Source of the DNA: Ceratothoa steindachneri
Lineage: Eukaryota; Arthropoda; Malacostraca; Isopoda; Cymothoidae
Length of the DNA stretch: 64,000 nucleotides
Direction of reading: 5' to 3'
Assembly: GCA_963969495.1 (NCBI GenBank)
Contig: OZ018330.1
Coordinates: 46,304,394-46,368,393, forward strand
The position numbers were made by a program, and so were the translations under genes. Below, piece after piece: positions 21,974 to 30,469 of this stretch; within the stretch, counting starts at the first letter, position 1, and each line of letters opens with the position of its first letter. Below the pieces are notes generated by a model. That model was not told where the DNA came from. It ran no database searches and saw only the letters and a list, made by a program, of their open reading frames with translations.

Positions 21974-22290
21974 ATTGAAAAAGAAACGAAATTAATGATT
22001 TGAGTGATTTAAATGTAATGATGTGTCCTTCTGCAGCCTAAAAAATAAGGATTATCACTCTGGTGTGTGAAAATCATGCGATGTTGGTTTCTTTTGATGG
22101 TAGGGATACGTTCTGAGATATGCCCAATATGCGAGGAAAACGACACTAAAGTTAAAATTTTTCCCAGAGGATGCCCCCCTAGACTCTCCGCCGCAGGCTC
22201 CGCGATTCACGTGCCCCCTCCCCCTTCAAAGGAATCCTCGCTACGCGACTGCCTGTAACTTCTAAAGGGACCGGTATCATAGTATACAAA
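21974..22290. other. no gene seen
   Basis: Short spacer after the hAT end. A GC-rich patch at 22150-22260 is not recognised. Confidence 0.4.
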
Positions 22291-22446
22291 TTTGTTTTAG
22301 ATGCTATAAAATGGAAGATTTTATTACAGCAAACTGCCCAAGTAAGGAAGAAATATGCTCAGGATGCAGCGGCCCCCACTCATAGAGGAGCTGCCCAAAT
22401 TACAGTAAAAAATGTGTTAATTGCCGGAAGAGCCACAAAACAATTG
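22290..22446 (+). pseudogene. LINE ORF1 zinc-knuckle fragment
   Basis: The plus strand reads 'EEICSGCSGPHS', a stop, 'RSCPNYSKKCVNCRKSHKTI'. This gives Cys-x2-Cys-x3-His-x4-Cys with the stop inside, followed by Cys-x2-Cys-x3-His. It resembles the last knuckles of the LINE ORF1 at 15.5 kb ('CIKSQGGHKTMSMIC'). It fuses without a gap to PLE coding sequence at about 22446, so one element has been cut by the other. Confidence 0.5.
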
Positions 22447-22830
22447 CAATGACATGAAGAACAGATGTCTCACTCCGACGAGCGAACTCCAGGATACTAA
22501 CGTCGTGTACGAATATTCGTGCAATGTCGGTGACTGCAAACACCGCAATTCAAAGTGCATCGGCGTTACCTCCACAGCCCTCTCAAGGCGACTGAAAGCT
22601 CACCTTCAAGATGGCGCGATTAAAGAACACGCCCACTCTCATACACTACTCTAAACCGTGGAAAGCTGAATAGGGACACCTCCATCATCCCGAGACTCCC
22701 AAACCGCAGAAGATTGCGGATGGCAGAAGCCGTCATTATTAAAATGAAGAAACCGGCAATCAACGTTCAACTTCCGCCGGAAATCATACTCCCGACATCT
22801 CGGCGTCTCCGAGTTCACCGCCGTTAAAAG
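22446..22830 (+). pseudogene. PLE GIY-YIG C-terminal fragment
   Basis: The frame 22421-22654 contains 'LQDTNVVYEYSCNVGDCK' (the Cys-rich linker that precedes GIY-YIG in PLEs) and 'SKCIGVTSTALSRRLKAHLQ', where the expected YIG is CIG. After a shift it continues 'RRRLRMAEAVIIKMKKPAIN' and stops near 22828. It is closely similar in layout to the domain at 41004-41363. Only the endonuclease end of the element is present; the reverse transcriptase is missing upstream. Confidence 0.75.
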
Positions 22831-23375
22831 AAACACGTTTTCAAACTTACTTTTCCTTTGCCTCCTTTGCCAGAGAACTAGCTCGGAGCGACAAATAGTC
22901 AGATAGCATAAAGTTAGAATGTGGAGAGAAGGATAGGATAGATAAAAAACATTGTGTAAAACGTGTGTGTGTTGATGAGATGGTAGTGAATGTAGAATGA
23001 TACATGTAGGTGATGTTGTGAGGATAATATGATTTGTGCCAGGTTGCCTGGCTAACGCTTTCTTTTTTGTTTTTATTTTGCTTTCTGATGCGATGTGTGT
23101 TATGATTTTTAGCATTCGAGCCCTTTTTTTCATTTGTTTATTTAAGCATCTCTCCTTTTATTCTCTTCTTATTATTATTATTATTATTTTTTAAGCTTAT
23201 TTCGCTTGTTTGCAGTGTTTTTTTGTTTCGTTTTTCCTTTTCTCTAATAATATACTTTCCTTATATTCTATATCGTGTTTCTCATTTGATTGTCTAGTAG
23301 GTGGTGAATTTCTGTTTGTCTTCTTTAGGTGTGGTTATATATTTTGGTAATTTGGTCTTCGTTCTATAAATGTCT
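22831..23375. other. likely PLE 3' region and AT-rich spacer
   Basis: Follows the PLE stop codon. It includes a short (TTA)n run at 23169-23187 and a T-rich stretch. No coding similarity. Confidence 0.35.
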
Positions 23376-24225
23376 TTATTTATATATCGGAATGATTTCC
23401 GTTAATGTTCTTTTTAAACTTCTGTCGAATCTCCGTTTGTATCGAGTCCGGCGTATCTCGTTATCCCGCACGGTGAGTCGGTATATTTCGTCTTGCGGTG
23501 TTATATTTGTTATATTTTCCCATAGCTTTTTTGCACGGTTTTGTAAGACTATGTTTAGAGGTTTTATTTCAGTTCTTCTGTGGAGTACTTCTGACGGGGT
23601 ATAATCCTGTATTCTTGAATTCGCGATAAATCTTGTCACCTTGTTTTGTACTCGTTGGATTATTTTTATCTGTGAGTTGCTTAGCGAATTTAGGAGTATT
23701 GTTGGATACAGAATCTTCGGGCGGACTAAGGCCAAATATAGTTGTTTCCTTTTATTTTTGGTTAAAAAGTTCCGAAATTTGTACAGCGCTGACAAGGTTA
23801 TTTTTGCCTCGGTGATTTTTTGTGATAGATGATAGGTATAGCCAGTTGACGACAATTTTAGACCGAGGACACGTACTTCTGTTGAGTATGTGGATGCCTC
23901 TCCATCTACTCGTACAACGGCTGTTTTCTTTCTGTTTATTGCTATAAATTTGAACTTGTCTTTGTTGGTTTTTATTTTGTTCCTTTTCTCGTAGTCGTTT
24001 AAGCTTTTTATTTCCTTTGCTGTTTTTTGTGCAATATTTCTGGGATTCTGCCTTGCGCTGGTGATTGATTATCTGTGTGATGTCATCCGCTAATTGGAAG
24101 TACATCGCGCATTCGTCGGTTGGGTGTGGAAAGTCCCTCGTGTAAACGGTATATAACGTTGGGAGAGGCATCCTCCCTGGAGGAAACCTGCTTGTAAGCC
24201 GTACATATATATATATATATATATT
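23376..24225 (-). pseudogene. LINE reverse transcriptase, 3' half (Jockey/I-like)
   Basis: From 24190 leftwards the minus strand reads 'FPPGRMPLPTLYTVYT' (motif B region, PPG where PQG is usual), 'MYFQLADDITQII' (catalytic ADD), then after a frame change 'YTYHLSQKITEAKITLSALY' and 'YLALVRPKILYPTILLNSL' (post-polymerase block), ending at 23376. The layout of the last blocks is the same as in the 12.6-16.3 kb LINE, so the two may belong to one clade. It starts abruptly at a (TA)n run (24204-24224), without fingers or endonuclease. Confidence 0.75.
24204..24224. repeat. short (TA)n tract
   Basis: About 10 TA units, at the junction of the hammerhead-like motif and the LINE fragment. Confidence 0.9.
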
Positions 24226-24304
24226 GAGACACAACTGAGCTTGAAATGTTCATTTTCTAAGCTTTCAGACTTAAACAAATGTCCTTCCTCAGAGATGTTG
24301 CTAG
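24222..24304 (-). ncRNA. hammerhead-ribozyme-like motif, type I layout
   Basis: On the minus strand the conserved hammerhead pieces occur in order: CUGAGGA (consensus CUGANGA), a short helix II AGGAC...GUCU with one bulge, GAAA, helix III AGCUU...AAGCU with an inner AAAUG/CAUUU extension, and the cleavage-site pair U-C. The flanks UAGCAACAUCU and AGUUGUG can pair (5 of 6) as helix I. PLEs are known to carry hammerhead motifs in this type I arrangement, and (TA)n follows directly on the same strand. No PLE frame is attached here. Activity is not shown by the sequence alone. Confidence 0.5.
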
Positions 24305-24717
24305 TCCGATGTCAGAGGTAAGAACGGTTCAATACTGTGATCTGTCAGTCCCAATGGTGTGTATCTAAATGGCCTAGCACACCTAGACGAGTAGGGGTCA
24401 ACGATTGTGGAACGTGTAAATTTTGAGTTTTTCATTACTTATTCGTCCATATCGTTTCTCAGACGTTTTTCCGTCGTTTATCGATGGTTACCATTCGTCG
24501 TATTTGTTGTGGGGCTCTGGAAAGTTTTGTGCATGAACAAAACATTTTTAAAAATCGAGAACGAAGGATCAAGCGTTAAACGTTCGTTCTTAATTCGTTA
24601 GCCATTCGTTGTATACGTTAGTCGATCGTTAGAGGTACCTTTAATCGTTGACTAGCATCCGGCAACAAGTACTCTGATATAAATTTTCCTGGAGGCTCCC
24701 CCAAAACACTATCTTTC

Positions 24718-25450
24718 TTGTGGTCCGTGAAGTGCGATAGTCAATCAGTGATTAGTACCTCCATCCCCTTGAATGGCGACAAGTGGCCAACCAATATTAT
24801 CAGAAGTGGAACTTCCCCCACACTTGCGGGTCTATCGATGGGAAGCACATTGCTTGCAAAGCCTTCCCCCAAGACTGGTACACAGTACTACAATTACAAA
24901 GGCTTTTTCAGCATCATTCTCTTTGACATGGTGGAGGCAGATTACAAATTCCTATGGGCGGATGTAAGTGGCGTGGGCTCCTGTTCCGATGCACAGATCT
25001 ACAACAACAGCAAGCTAAAGGAATGCATCAAAGATGGAGTAATCAGCTTCCTGGTAACAGAGCCTCTCCCAAACGACAATGAAGGTGTGCCATATTTTAT
25101 CGTTGAGTATGATGCTTTTGGGTTGAAGACACACCTCATCAAGCCATACTACAGAAGAAGGATGGATCATCACGAACGGATCTTCATCTACTGACCGTCA
25201 TGTGCCAGGCGGGTCATGCAAAATGCATTCGGCATCCTTGCCCACCGCTTCCAAGTCCTGCTCACCACCATGCAATACCACTCAGAGACAGTCCAATTAA
25301 TATTAAAAGCCTGCCTCCTCCTTCACAACCTGATACGGATCCGGTTACCTAGCCCCCAGAACCGACTTGTGGACAAAAACAACGAGAATAGGGATGCGAT
25401 GACTGGTGCCTGGAGGCAAGGATTTAATTGGTTGACACCATCGATGTGAA
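24718..25450 (+). pseudogene. PIF/Harbinger transposase (HARBI1-like)
   Basis: DDE-type nuclease. In one frame at about 24820-24865 the sequence reads 'TCGSIDGKHIACKA' (first Asp). After a one-base shift the main frame (ends 25194) continues 'KTGTQYYNYKGFFSIILFDM', 'ADVSGVGSCSDAQIYNNS' (second Asp) and 'PYFIVEYDAFGLKTHLIKPY'. A stop precedes 'RVMQNAFGILAHRF' (25216-25449), where the family has VENAFG; the Glu expected to be catalytic is Gln here. The N-terminal third, with the DNA-binding helices, is not recognisable. Inactive by frameshift, stop and the Glu-to-Gln change. Confidence 0.85.
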
Positions 25451-25784
25451 GGGACCCAACAGAGCCACCAGACTGTGGAAAAGACAGAAAAACCTCAATA
25501 AGCATTGGTGTTGCTCAGATGCTGGATCAGTGCCATGGCAGGCTCGGATGATTGAATGTTTAATGTCTATTCCTGAACTTTTATTGTAAAATGTAATGAA
25601 TGTATCATGAACTTGTAACTAAAATTTGCTAAAAATGTTAGAAAAATAAATTTTATTATTATTTCATTAAGTAACCCCCCCCTGAAATTCTAATATATAC
25701 TAAAATTAACCAATACAATAATAATTACCTGAAATAGACTATCTAGTCCTCTTGAACGGAGCTTTGTGCAGGCTATAGGGTGTT

Positions 25785-27110
25785 GAGGGTGACTGTGGTC
25801 GTGGTTGTGGTACTGGTGGTAATGTTGGTACTAGTTGATTTGGGAAGCGATGCTGAATGGAGCAAATCAGACATGCCTGAGAAGTTCAGGCTGCTGTCCA
25901 TCACATGATGGGCTGCGAGGTAACCCATGGAGGACATCTGGTTGCTGGAGGAGAAGGCATTAGTGATGGTTAAAGCAGGTGGTAGCATCTGTGTGTGCTG
26001 CGTGAAGTGCTAGGGGTGGTGCTGCTGGAAGGGTTGCTGCAGGAAGAGATGATGATAGAAGGGATGGTAAGGCTGGTAAAGGAAGGTGGGGTGGTACTGC
26101 TGCCATGAGGATGAGGTTGGTGTGGGCGGATCAGATTGCTTCACAGGGCTGGAGGTTGGAGTCGTATTGGTGGTTGTGTCTTCTGCAAAATGGAGAAATA
26201 TGTTGCTGATATCCATCCTGGCCCTATTGTACTTGTACCTAGGGAGCGTCTTTAGAGTGTCCTTCACATACTTTGCGAAGGCATAGCGCTCCGTAGTGGG
26301 ATGGGGATCTTGGCTGACAAGCTGTCTCATCAGCTATGTGAATGTCTAGATGTTCTTCTGGGCATCTATTAAAACCTCATCATCCGGCTGTGCTCTCCGT
26401 TTCTTTCTATGGGAGACGGTAGTGCTAGGGGTGTTGGGCATGTCGCTCTCCTCACCATCAGCCCTGGCTTCTGCTGCAGCTTGAATTTCTGCTCTTGTAA
26501 GGGAGTCATCCTCCAGGTTTGCTTCAAGGGGAAGGCTCTGTGGCATGGTTGGTGCAATAATGTAGAGAATCGACATGAGCAATGATGAGACACTATATGA
26601 AACACATTTAAATTTAAAGGTGACATTTAAAAGTAAAATTTTACATTGAAATTTTAAAGTGAAATTTTACATTGAAATCTGAAAGTGAATTTCTACATTG
26701 AAATTTTAAACTGCAATTTTACATGGAATTTTAACATAACAACAAATATACTTACACTTTTGACAGGCTGTCCACAATGGGTGACGTTTCAGGAGTAGAA
26801 GGCGCAGTGCTCCATGAGCCAAGTCTCCCTTTCCGTAAAATTCTTTGCCTCAGCACTAGACTTCATCTTGTGGAGGCGGGTGTATGTGTCAAGGATCGCC
26901 TTCCACCAGCCCTTCAGGTACTCTGGCGTCTTATCCAGGATGGCAGCCTTTGCGACCCACAGCGCATTCTTTGTTCCCGTTCTCTTGTAGTCTAGGCACT
27001 TGTCCCACAGTAGGCGGTTCTCGCAGATCCACTCCAGAAGATCTCCCGCTACGGCAGGTTGAGGAAGAACCTATTCCTGGGGGTACGGACTTTGGCTACT
27101 GGAACCTTCT
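25785..27110 (-). pseudogene. Harbinger-associated MADF/BESS DNA-binding protein, spliced
   Basis: Partner protein thought to bind element DNA and help the transposase enter the nucleus. Exon 1 holds a MADF domain at about 27055-26860: 'LLEWICENRLLWDKCLDYKR', 'ALWVAKAAILDKTPEYLKGW', 'ILDTYTRLHKMK'. Exon 1 ends at 26756 and exon 2 starts at 26537, separated by a 218-bp GT-AG intron that joins the two in phase 0. Exon 2 has an acidic segment ('SLPLEANLEDDSLTRAE'), a basic patch 'SHRKKRRA', two stops near 26345, then a BESS-like motif 'YVKDTLKTLPRYKYNR' and a Ser/Thr/Pro/His-rich tail ending at about 25775. A TGA in exon 1 near 26810 and the two stops in exon 2 make it a pseudogene. Confidence 0.7.
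26538..26755 (-). other. GT-AG intron in the MADF gene, containing tandem repeats
   Basis: Donor GTAAGTAT starts at 26755 and the acceptor '...ccatgccacag' ends at 26538 (minus strand). Removal joins '...CGQPVKS' to 'SLPLEANLEDD' in frame. Inside lie about four copies of a 26-28-bp unit like 'aattttacattgaaattttaaagtg' (about 26628-26745). Confidence 0.55.
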
Positions 27111-27181
27111 GAGAGTCAGAACCAACACTGGAATTGCAAAATTCACGAAGTTTTATTTATTTCATGTAATTATTACATGTA

Positions 27182-28044
27182 CGAGGAGCTGTCAATAAGT
27201 TTTGAAAATCGGTAGGGCAAAACAGAGGGAGGGGGATGGCTGTTTTTGGGGGCTATAGGACAAGTTATGACAAGTCAGGGCCTGCAGTCGCACGCTCCTG
27301 CCTCGTATATTTAAGAAGCAGTAGCTAATTGCAGATCGTCACTCACAAATTTTTCAACAATAGAGAAGGTTAGGCACCGCACAGTGATCAAATTTTTGAC
27401 CAAGGAAGGCATGAATGCAAAAGAGATTCATGAACGCATGGTTGCAGTGTACCCGACACCACCCCTTCCTATGCAACCATTGCTCGCTGAAATAGAGAGT
27501 TCCGCCATGGTCGTGAGTCTCTTGAAGATGACCCCCATCCAGGACGCCCGTCAGACATGACCAACCAGGACAATGTGGCCCGTGTGGAGAGGATGATCCT
27601 CGAAGATCGAATGGTGAAGGTCGAAGAAATCGAGCAAGAACTTGGAATATCACATGGAAGTGTTATCAACATCATCCACAACAATTTGGCCATGACCAAG
27701 GTCTCTGCCCGTTGGGTCCCTAGAAACCTCACGCCCCATGATCGACCTCAACGTCGTCAAAGTCCACAAAGCCAGAGTTGCACAAGCTGCCCTGCGTGAC
27801 TGCGGATTCGAGGAGCTCAACTATCCCACCTACAGTCCAGATCTGGCCCCTAGCGACTACTTTTTATTCCGCCAGCTCAAGGCTGCACTGCGTCGACGCC
27901 GGTTTGGGGACGATGAAGATGTCCAGGGACAAGTGGCGCAAGTGCATTGAAGTCGAGGGTAGTTATATTGAAAAATAATAAAACACCTTTCCTCATATCT
28001 CGTTTCCTTATATCCGAATTGCAAAACTTATTGACCGCCCCTCG
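27182..28044 (+). mobile_element. mariner deletion derivative with intact ends
   Basis: Bounded by terminal inverted repeats starting CGAGGRGCKGTCAATAAG (23 bp, two mismatches between ends) and by TA duplications at 27180-27181 and 28045-28046. At 863 bp it is shorter than a full mariner (about 1.3 kb). It still has both ends, so it could have moved with transposase supplied in trans. Confidence 0.85.
27360..27960 (+). pseudogene. mariner transposase with internal deletion
   Basis: The N-terminal part, in two frames, reads 'VIKFLTKEGMNAKEIHERM' and then 'NVARVERMILEDRMVKVEEI' and 'LGISHGSVINIIHNNLAMTK' (paired helix-turn-helix region). At about 27740 it jumps directly to 'KARVAQAALRDCGFEELNYP' and 'YSPDLAPSDYFLFRQLKAAL' (third Asp block), ending near 27950. 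The segment with the first two catalytic Asp is missing, so it cannot be an active enzyme. The family is recognised from these blocks. Confidence 0.85.
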
Positions 28045-28046
28045 TA

Positions 28047-28052
28047 TATATG

Positions 28053-28146
<94 letters not shown>
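28047..28146. repeat. (TA)n microsatellite
   Basis: About 50 TA units (one interruption near 28052) between the mariner right end and the 3' end of a PLE fragment. Confidence 0.95.
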
Positions 28147-28149
<3 letters not shown>

Positions 28150-28720
28150 TGCAATATCCCGCAGGAAAAAAATGAAAAGGTGTTTCTAAGTACTTTCGAA
28201 CTTTATTAAGTTCCTTATCAAGGATAACTACAAGAAAAGTATGAAAGACCGCCTCAAAAACAAGAAATCACCAATGAGGAAGAGGGAAGGGGCAAGGTAA
28301 TAAACACATTAAGAATTACAAGAAGCAGGTAGTAAGGTCAAACTAAGTCGAAGGAGAGGGTAACAGATTCAAAGAAATGGAGATAGCCTAACGAGGGAGA
28401 TTATAAGACACGATGAGCAAAAGGGGGAAAAATACAAAGTACAAAACAGAGCAGTGACAATTAATAAATAAAAATGAATAATAAAAAATAAAAAAATAAA
28501 ATAGGGGCCACATAACTAAAGAATGTATATAAAAAAACACTAGGAACGCAAGACAAAACTAATTTCTTTGAGTATTAATCTTTTAATTATAGCATCTATT
28601 TTATATAAACCAGGGAAAAGGTTAAAATTATCACATTGGCTTATAAAAGCACATTCAATGATGTTCCTTTTTATATGGTTCTTATCTTACATATGAAGAA
28701 AACAAAAACTATAATCAAGA
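28147..28720 (-). mobile_element. PLE 3' end (C-terminal codons, 3' region, hammerhead-like hairpin)
   Basis: On the minus strand from about 28690 the frame reads 'HIKRNIIECAFISQC' and 'FPGLYKIDAIIKRLILKEIS', stopping at 28540-28542; this is the typical end of a PLE GIY-YIG protein. About 390 bp of 3' sequence follow, ending with a hairpin near 28190-28235 (UUGAUAA, helix GGAAC...GUUC, GAAA) and then GCATTC and (TA)n. A homologous segment, about 560 bp long and in the same orientation, is at 47028-47720. Confidence 0.65.
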
Positions 28721-28732
28721 AGGAATCCTAAC

Positions 28733-29035
28733 AAACGGACGAGGACGAGGAAGAAGAAGACATATTAAAAGAAGGAGAAGAAGGCGCGCCGGTCTATCTG
28801 AAGAAAGAGGTACTTGGCAAAGGCTACCTATTCGACGGGGATGACGTCGCCCTTAAGGTCTTCTGTTCATCTCTGTAGAAGCCCCAGAAAGAAGACTCGT
28901 AGTAGTTACTCAGAAGTATTCAGTGAAGCAAGTACAAGTAGACCTTCGAGGGACCATTCTCCGCGAAAGAAATCGAAGGCCTATTAGAGGAAGGAATTGT
29001 CTACATCCCGCCAGAATGCGTCAACGTAGTTAATA
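28733..29035 (+). pseudogene. unrecognised coding-like remnant, acidic then Ser/Arg-rich
   Basis: The plus strand reads 'DEDEEEEDILKEGEEGAPVY' and 'LKKEVLGKGYLFDGDDVALK' without a stop to about 28878. In another frame follow 'RSPRKKTRSSYSEVFSEAS' and 'RPSRDHSPRKKSK', and in a third 'FSAKEIEGLLEEGIVYIPPE'. The base composition is more balanced than in its surroundings. I cannot assign it to a family; an ORF1/gag remnant is possible. Confidence 0.25.
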
Positions 29036-29079
29036 TGCAAACGTATAAGTTAATTAAAAGTGGTCAAAAAACCTCGTAA

Positions 29080-29390
29080 ATTCCAAACTGAAGTTAAAAA
29101 GTGTAATAATAAATTAGTAAAAGTAACTAAACTCTAAAGGAAGTGAATAAATTCCTTAAATAATCAAATAATTCTAAATAGAAATATAAGTGATTAAAGT
29201 GACTATATACAAAATAAGGTAACAAAGGTGAATAAGTATTGGAAGTGAATAAATACATAAATAATTAAATAACTATAAATAGTAATATTAGTGATTACAA
29301 GTGCCAAAATACAAAATAAAGTAACAAAAGTGAATAAATAAAAGGTAAATAATAGAAAGATAGGTGATTAAAGTAACTAAATTGACTCAG
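29080..29390. repeat. AT-rich tandem repeat, period about 102 bp
   Basis: The block starting 'aagtgaataaat' at 29141 recurs at 29243 with the same internal order (aataattaaataa, tagtgatta, caaaataa-gtaacaaa-gtgaataa). Partial copies flank both sides, giving about 2.5 to 3 units. Confidence 0.6.
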
Positions 29391-29460
29391 CGTTAAATAT
29401 TTAATTAATAATTCGCTTATAAACAATATAATAATAAAGTGCCTAAATAAAAAAAACTAA

Positions 29461-29626
29461 CGGCCGTATGCTAAAACACATGTGAAATGCACATTTGAGC
29501 AAAAAGCCTATTTTTTTCTATGTATTTTACATTTTAGCCTTTTGCATATACTAAATTTCTAAATAATTGTGAAGCTACACTAAATCTGATAAAAGTGCTG
29601 TTCACATTTTTCTTAGCATACGGCCG
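29461..29626. mobile_element. Tourist-like MITE (166 bp)
   Basis: Terminal inverted repeats of about 32 bp start with CGGCCGTATGCTAA at both ends, with 5 mismatches in 32. They are flanked by TAA at 29458-29460 and 29627-29629. A 3-bp TAA duplication is typical of PIF/Harbinger-derived MITEs. Non-coding, AT-rich interior. Confidence 0.75.
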
Positions 29627-29629
29627 TAA

Positions 29630-30131
29630 ATACAAATAACTATAAAATGAATTTACATTTAAGTAATGTGATAGAATAATAAATGTAATATATTTATAAT
29701 TAATTAATATAAATAGTAGAACTACTTAAATATACAATAATAGAATGATAAGTATCCCTGTATTATATTTATATTTAATTATTAGAGATGATTAATCATG
29801 TTCAAGTATAATGTAAATTACGTAAATATCTGATTTCCGCATTCTTCCGGAAGTTTGACTTCATACTACAATTTATAACTTTCTTTTCTCTTAATTTCAT
29901 GTTATTTCCTCACTATTATCTATTTATTTTACATATATGTAAAATCTCTTATGTATATTCACTCCTTAATATATCATTGAATCATTGACTTTATTTTTGC
30001 CTCTTCCTTCTTGTATTTGTAATTATGTACACTGCTTTGTTTGAAATCCTTTGACGTTTAATTAGGTTACTCCTAGAGATAGTGTACATAGATAGCTATT
30101 GAGGGATTTATTAATGCAAATTGTATAAATG
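29630..30131. other. no gene seen
   Basis: AT-rich spacer between the MITE and the foldback-type repeat. No coding similarity. Confidence 0.4.
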
Positions 30132-30238
30132 CTTGATAGATCGGTAATACTTCCGTTTTGAGGCGCACGATACGGGGCGCTGTTTCTGGACTACAATTTT
30201 GGGATACAATCTAGGCCTTATGACGTCAGATGGTAGCC
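30132..30238 (-). repeat. outer copy of the foldback/terminal repeat
   Basis: The segment 'ggggcgctgtttctgg' to 'ggccttatgacgtcagatgg' is an inverted copy of 33195-33290. The flanking bases 'atacttc.gttt' also match. The two copies face each other across 3.1 kb and could be terminal repeats of one element. Confidence 0.6.
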
Positions 30239-30469
30239 TCGAATGTGGGCAATCATGGCGTTGTATTTCTTTTTTTATCTCGTTTTTAGCCTTTATTCAT
30301 TATTATCTAGTAAATGCTTGTACTTCTACTCAATTATATTATTTAGTAATGCATTGATTTTTTTATGTTTACTAATGTATTACATTTTTTATGTTTCGTT
30401 TACCAATTTTTGTGAAACTAACCCATTATTTTCACACACTGGCAACTCTTAATTCAATCTTATTTCAGA

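Larger units (their letters stand above)
24660..27160. mobile_element. PIF/Harbinger transposon with two converging genes
   Basis: A DDE transposase pseudogene runs rightwards (about 24700-25450) and a MADF/BESS gene leftwards (about 27110-25785), the usual pair of PIF/Harbinger elements in animals. The right side is immediately followed by a mariner at 27182. I did not identify terminal inverted repeats with confidence, so the outer limits are approximate. Confidence 0.7.

Noticed and set aside
22651..23133. 160-codon open frame on the minus strand
   Set aside because: No recognisable domain. It overlaps, in antisense, the PLE C-terminal codons and 3' region, so it is most likely a chance frame.
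23752..24234. Start of the LINE frame at the Met inside the TA repeat
   Set aside because: The first residues (repeated Tyr-Ile) are just translated TA repeats; the true coding block begins at about residue 14.
28047..28189. Frame composed of alternating Tyr-Ile
   Set aside because: Translation of (TA)n, not a protein. The same applies at 10624-10814 and 61455-61553.
28190..28235. Intact hammerhead ribozyme at the 28 kb PLE end
   Set aside because: The core reads UUGAUAA in place of CUGANGA and helix III does not close; kept only as a degenerate hairpin.
29141..29345. CRISPR-like array
   Set aside because: The tandem units are about 102 bp, AT-rich and lack short exact repeats with unique spacers; the window is eukaryotic.
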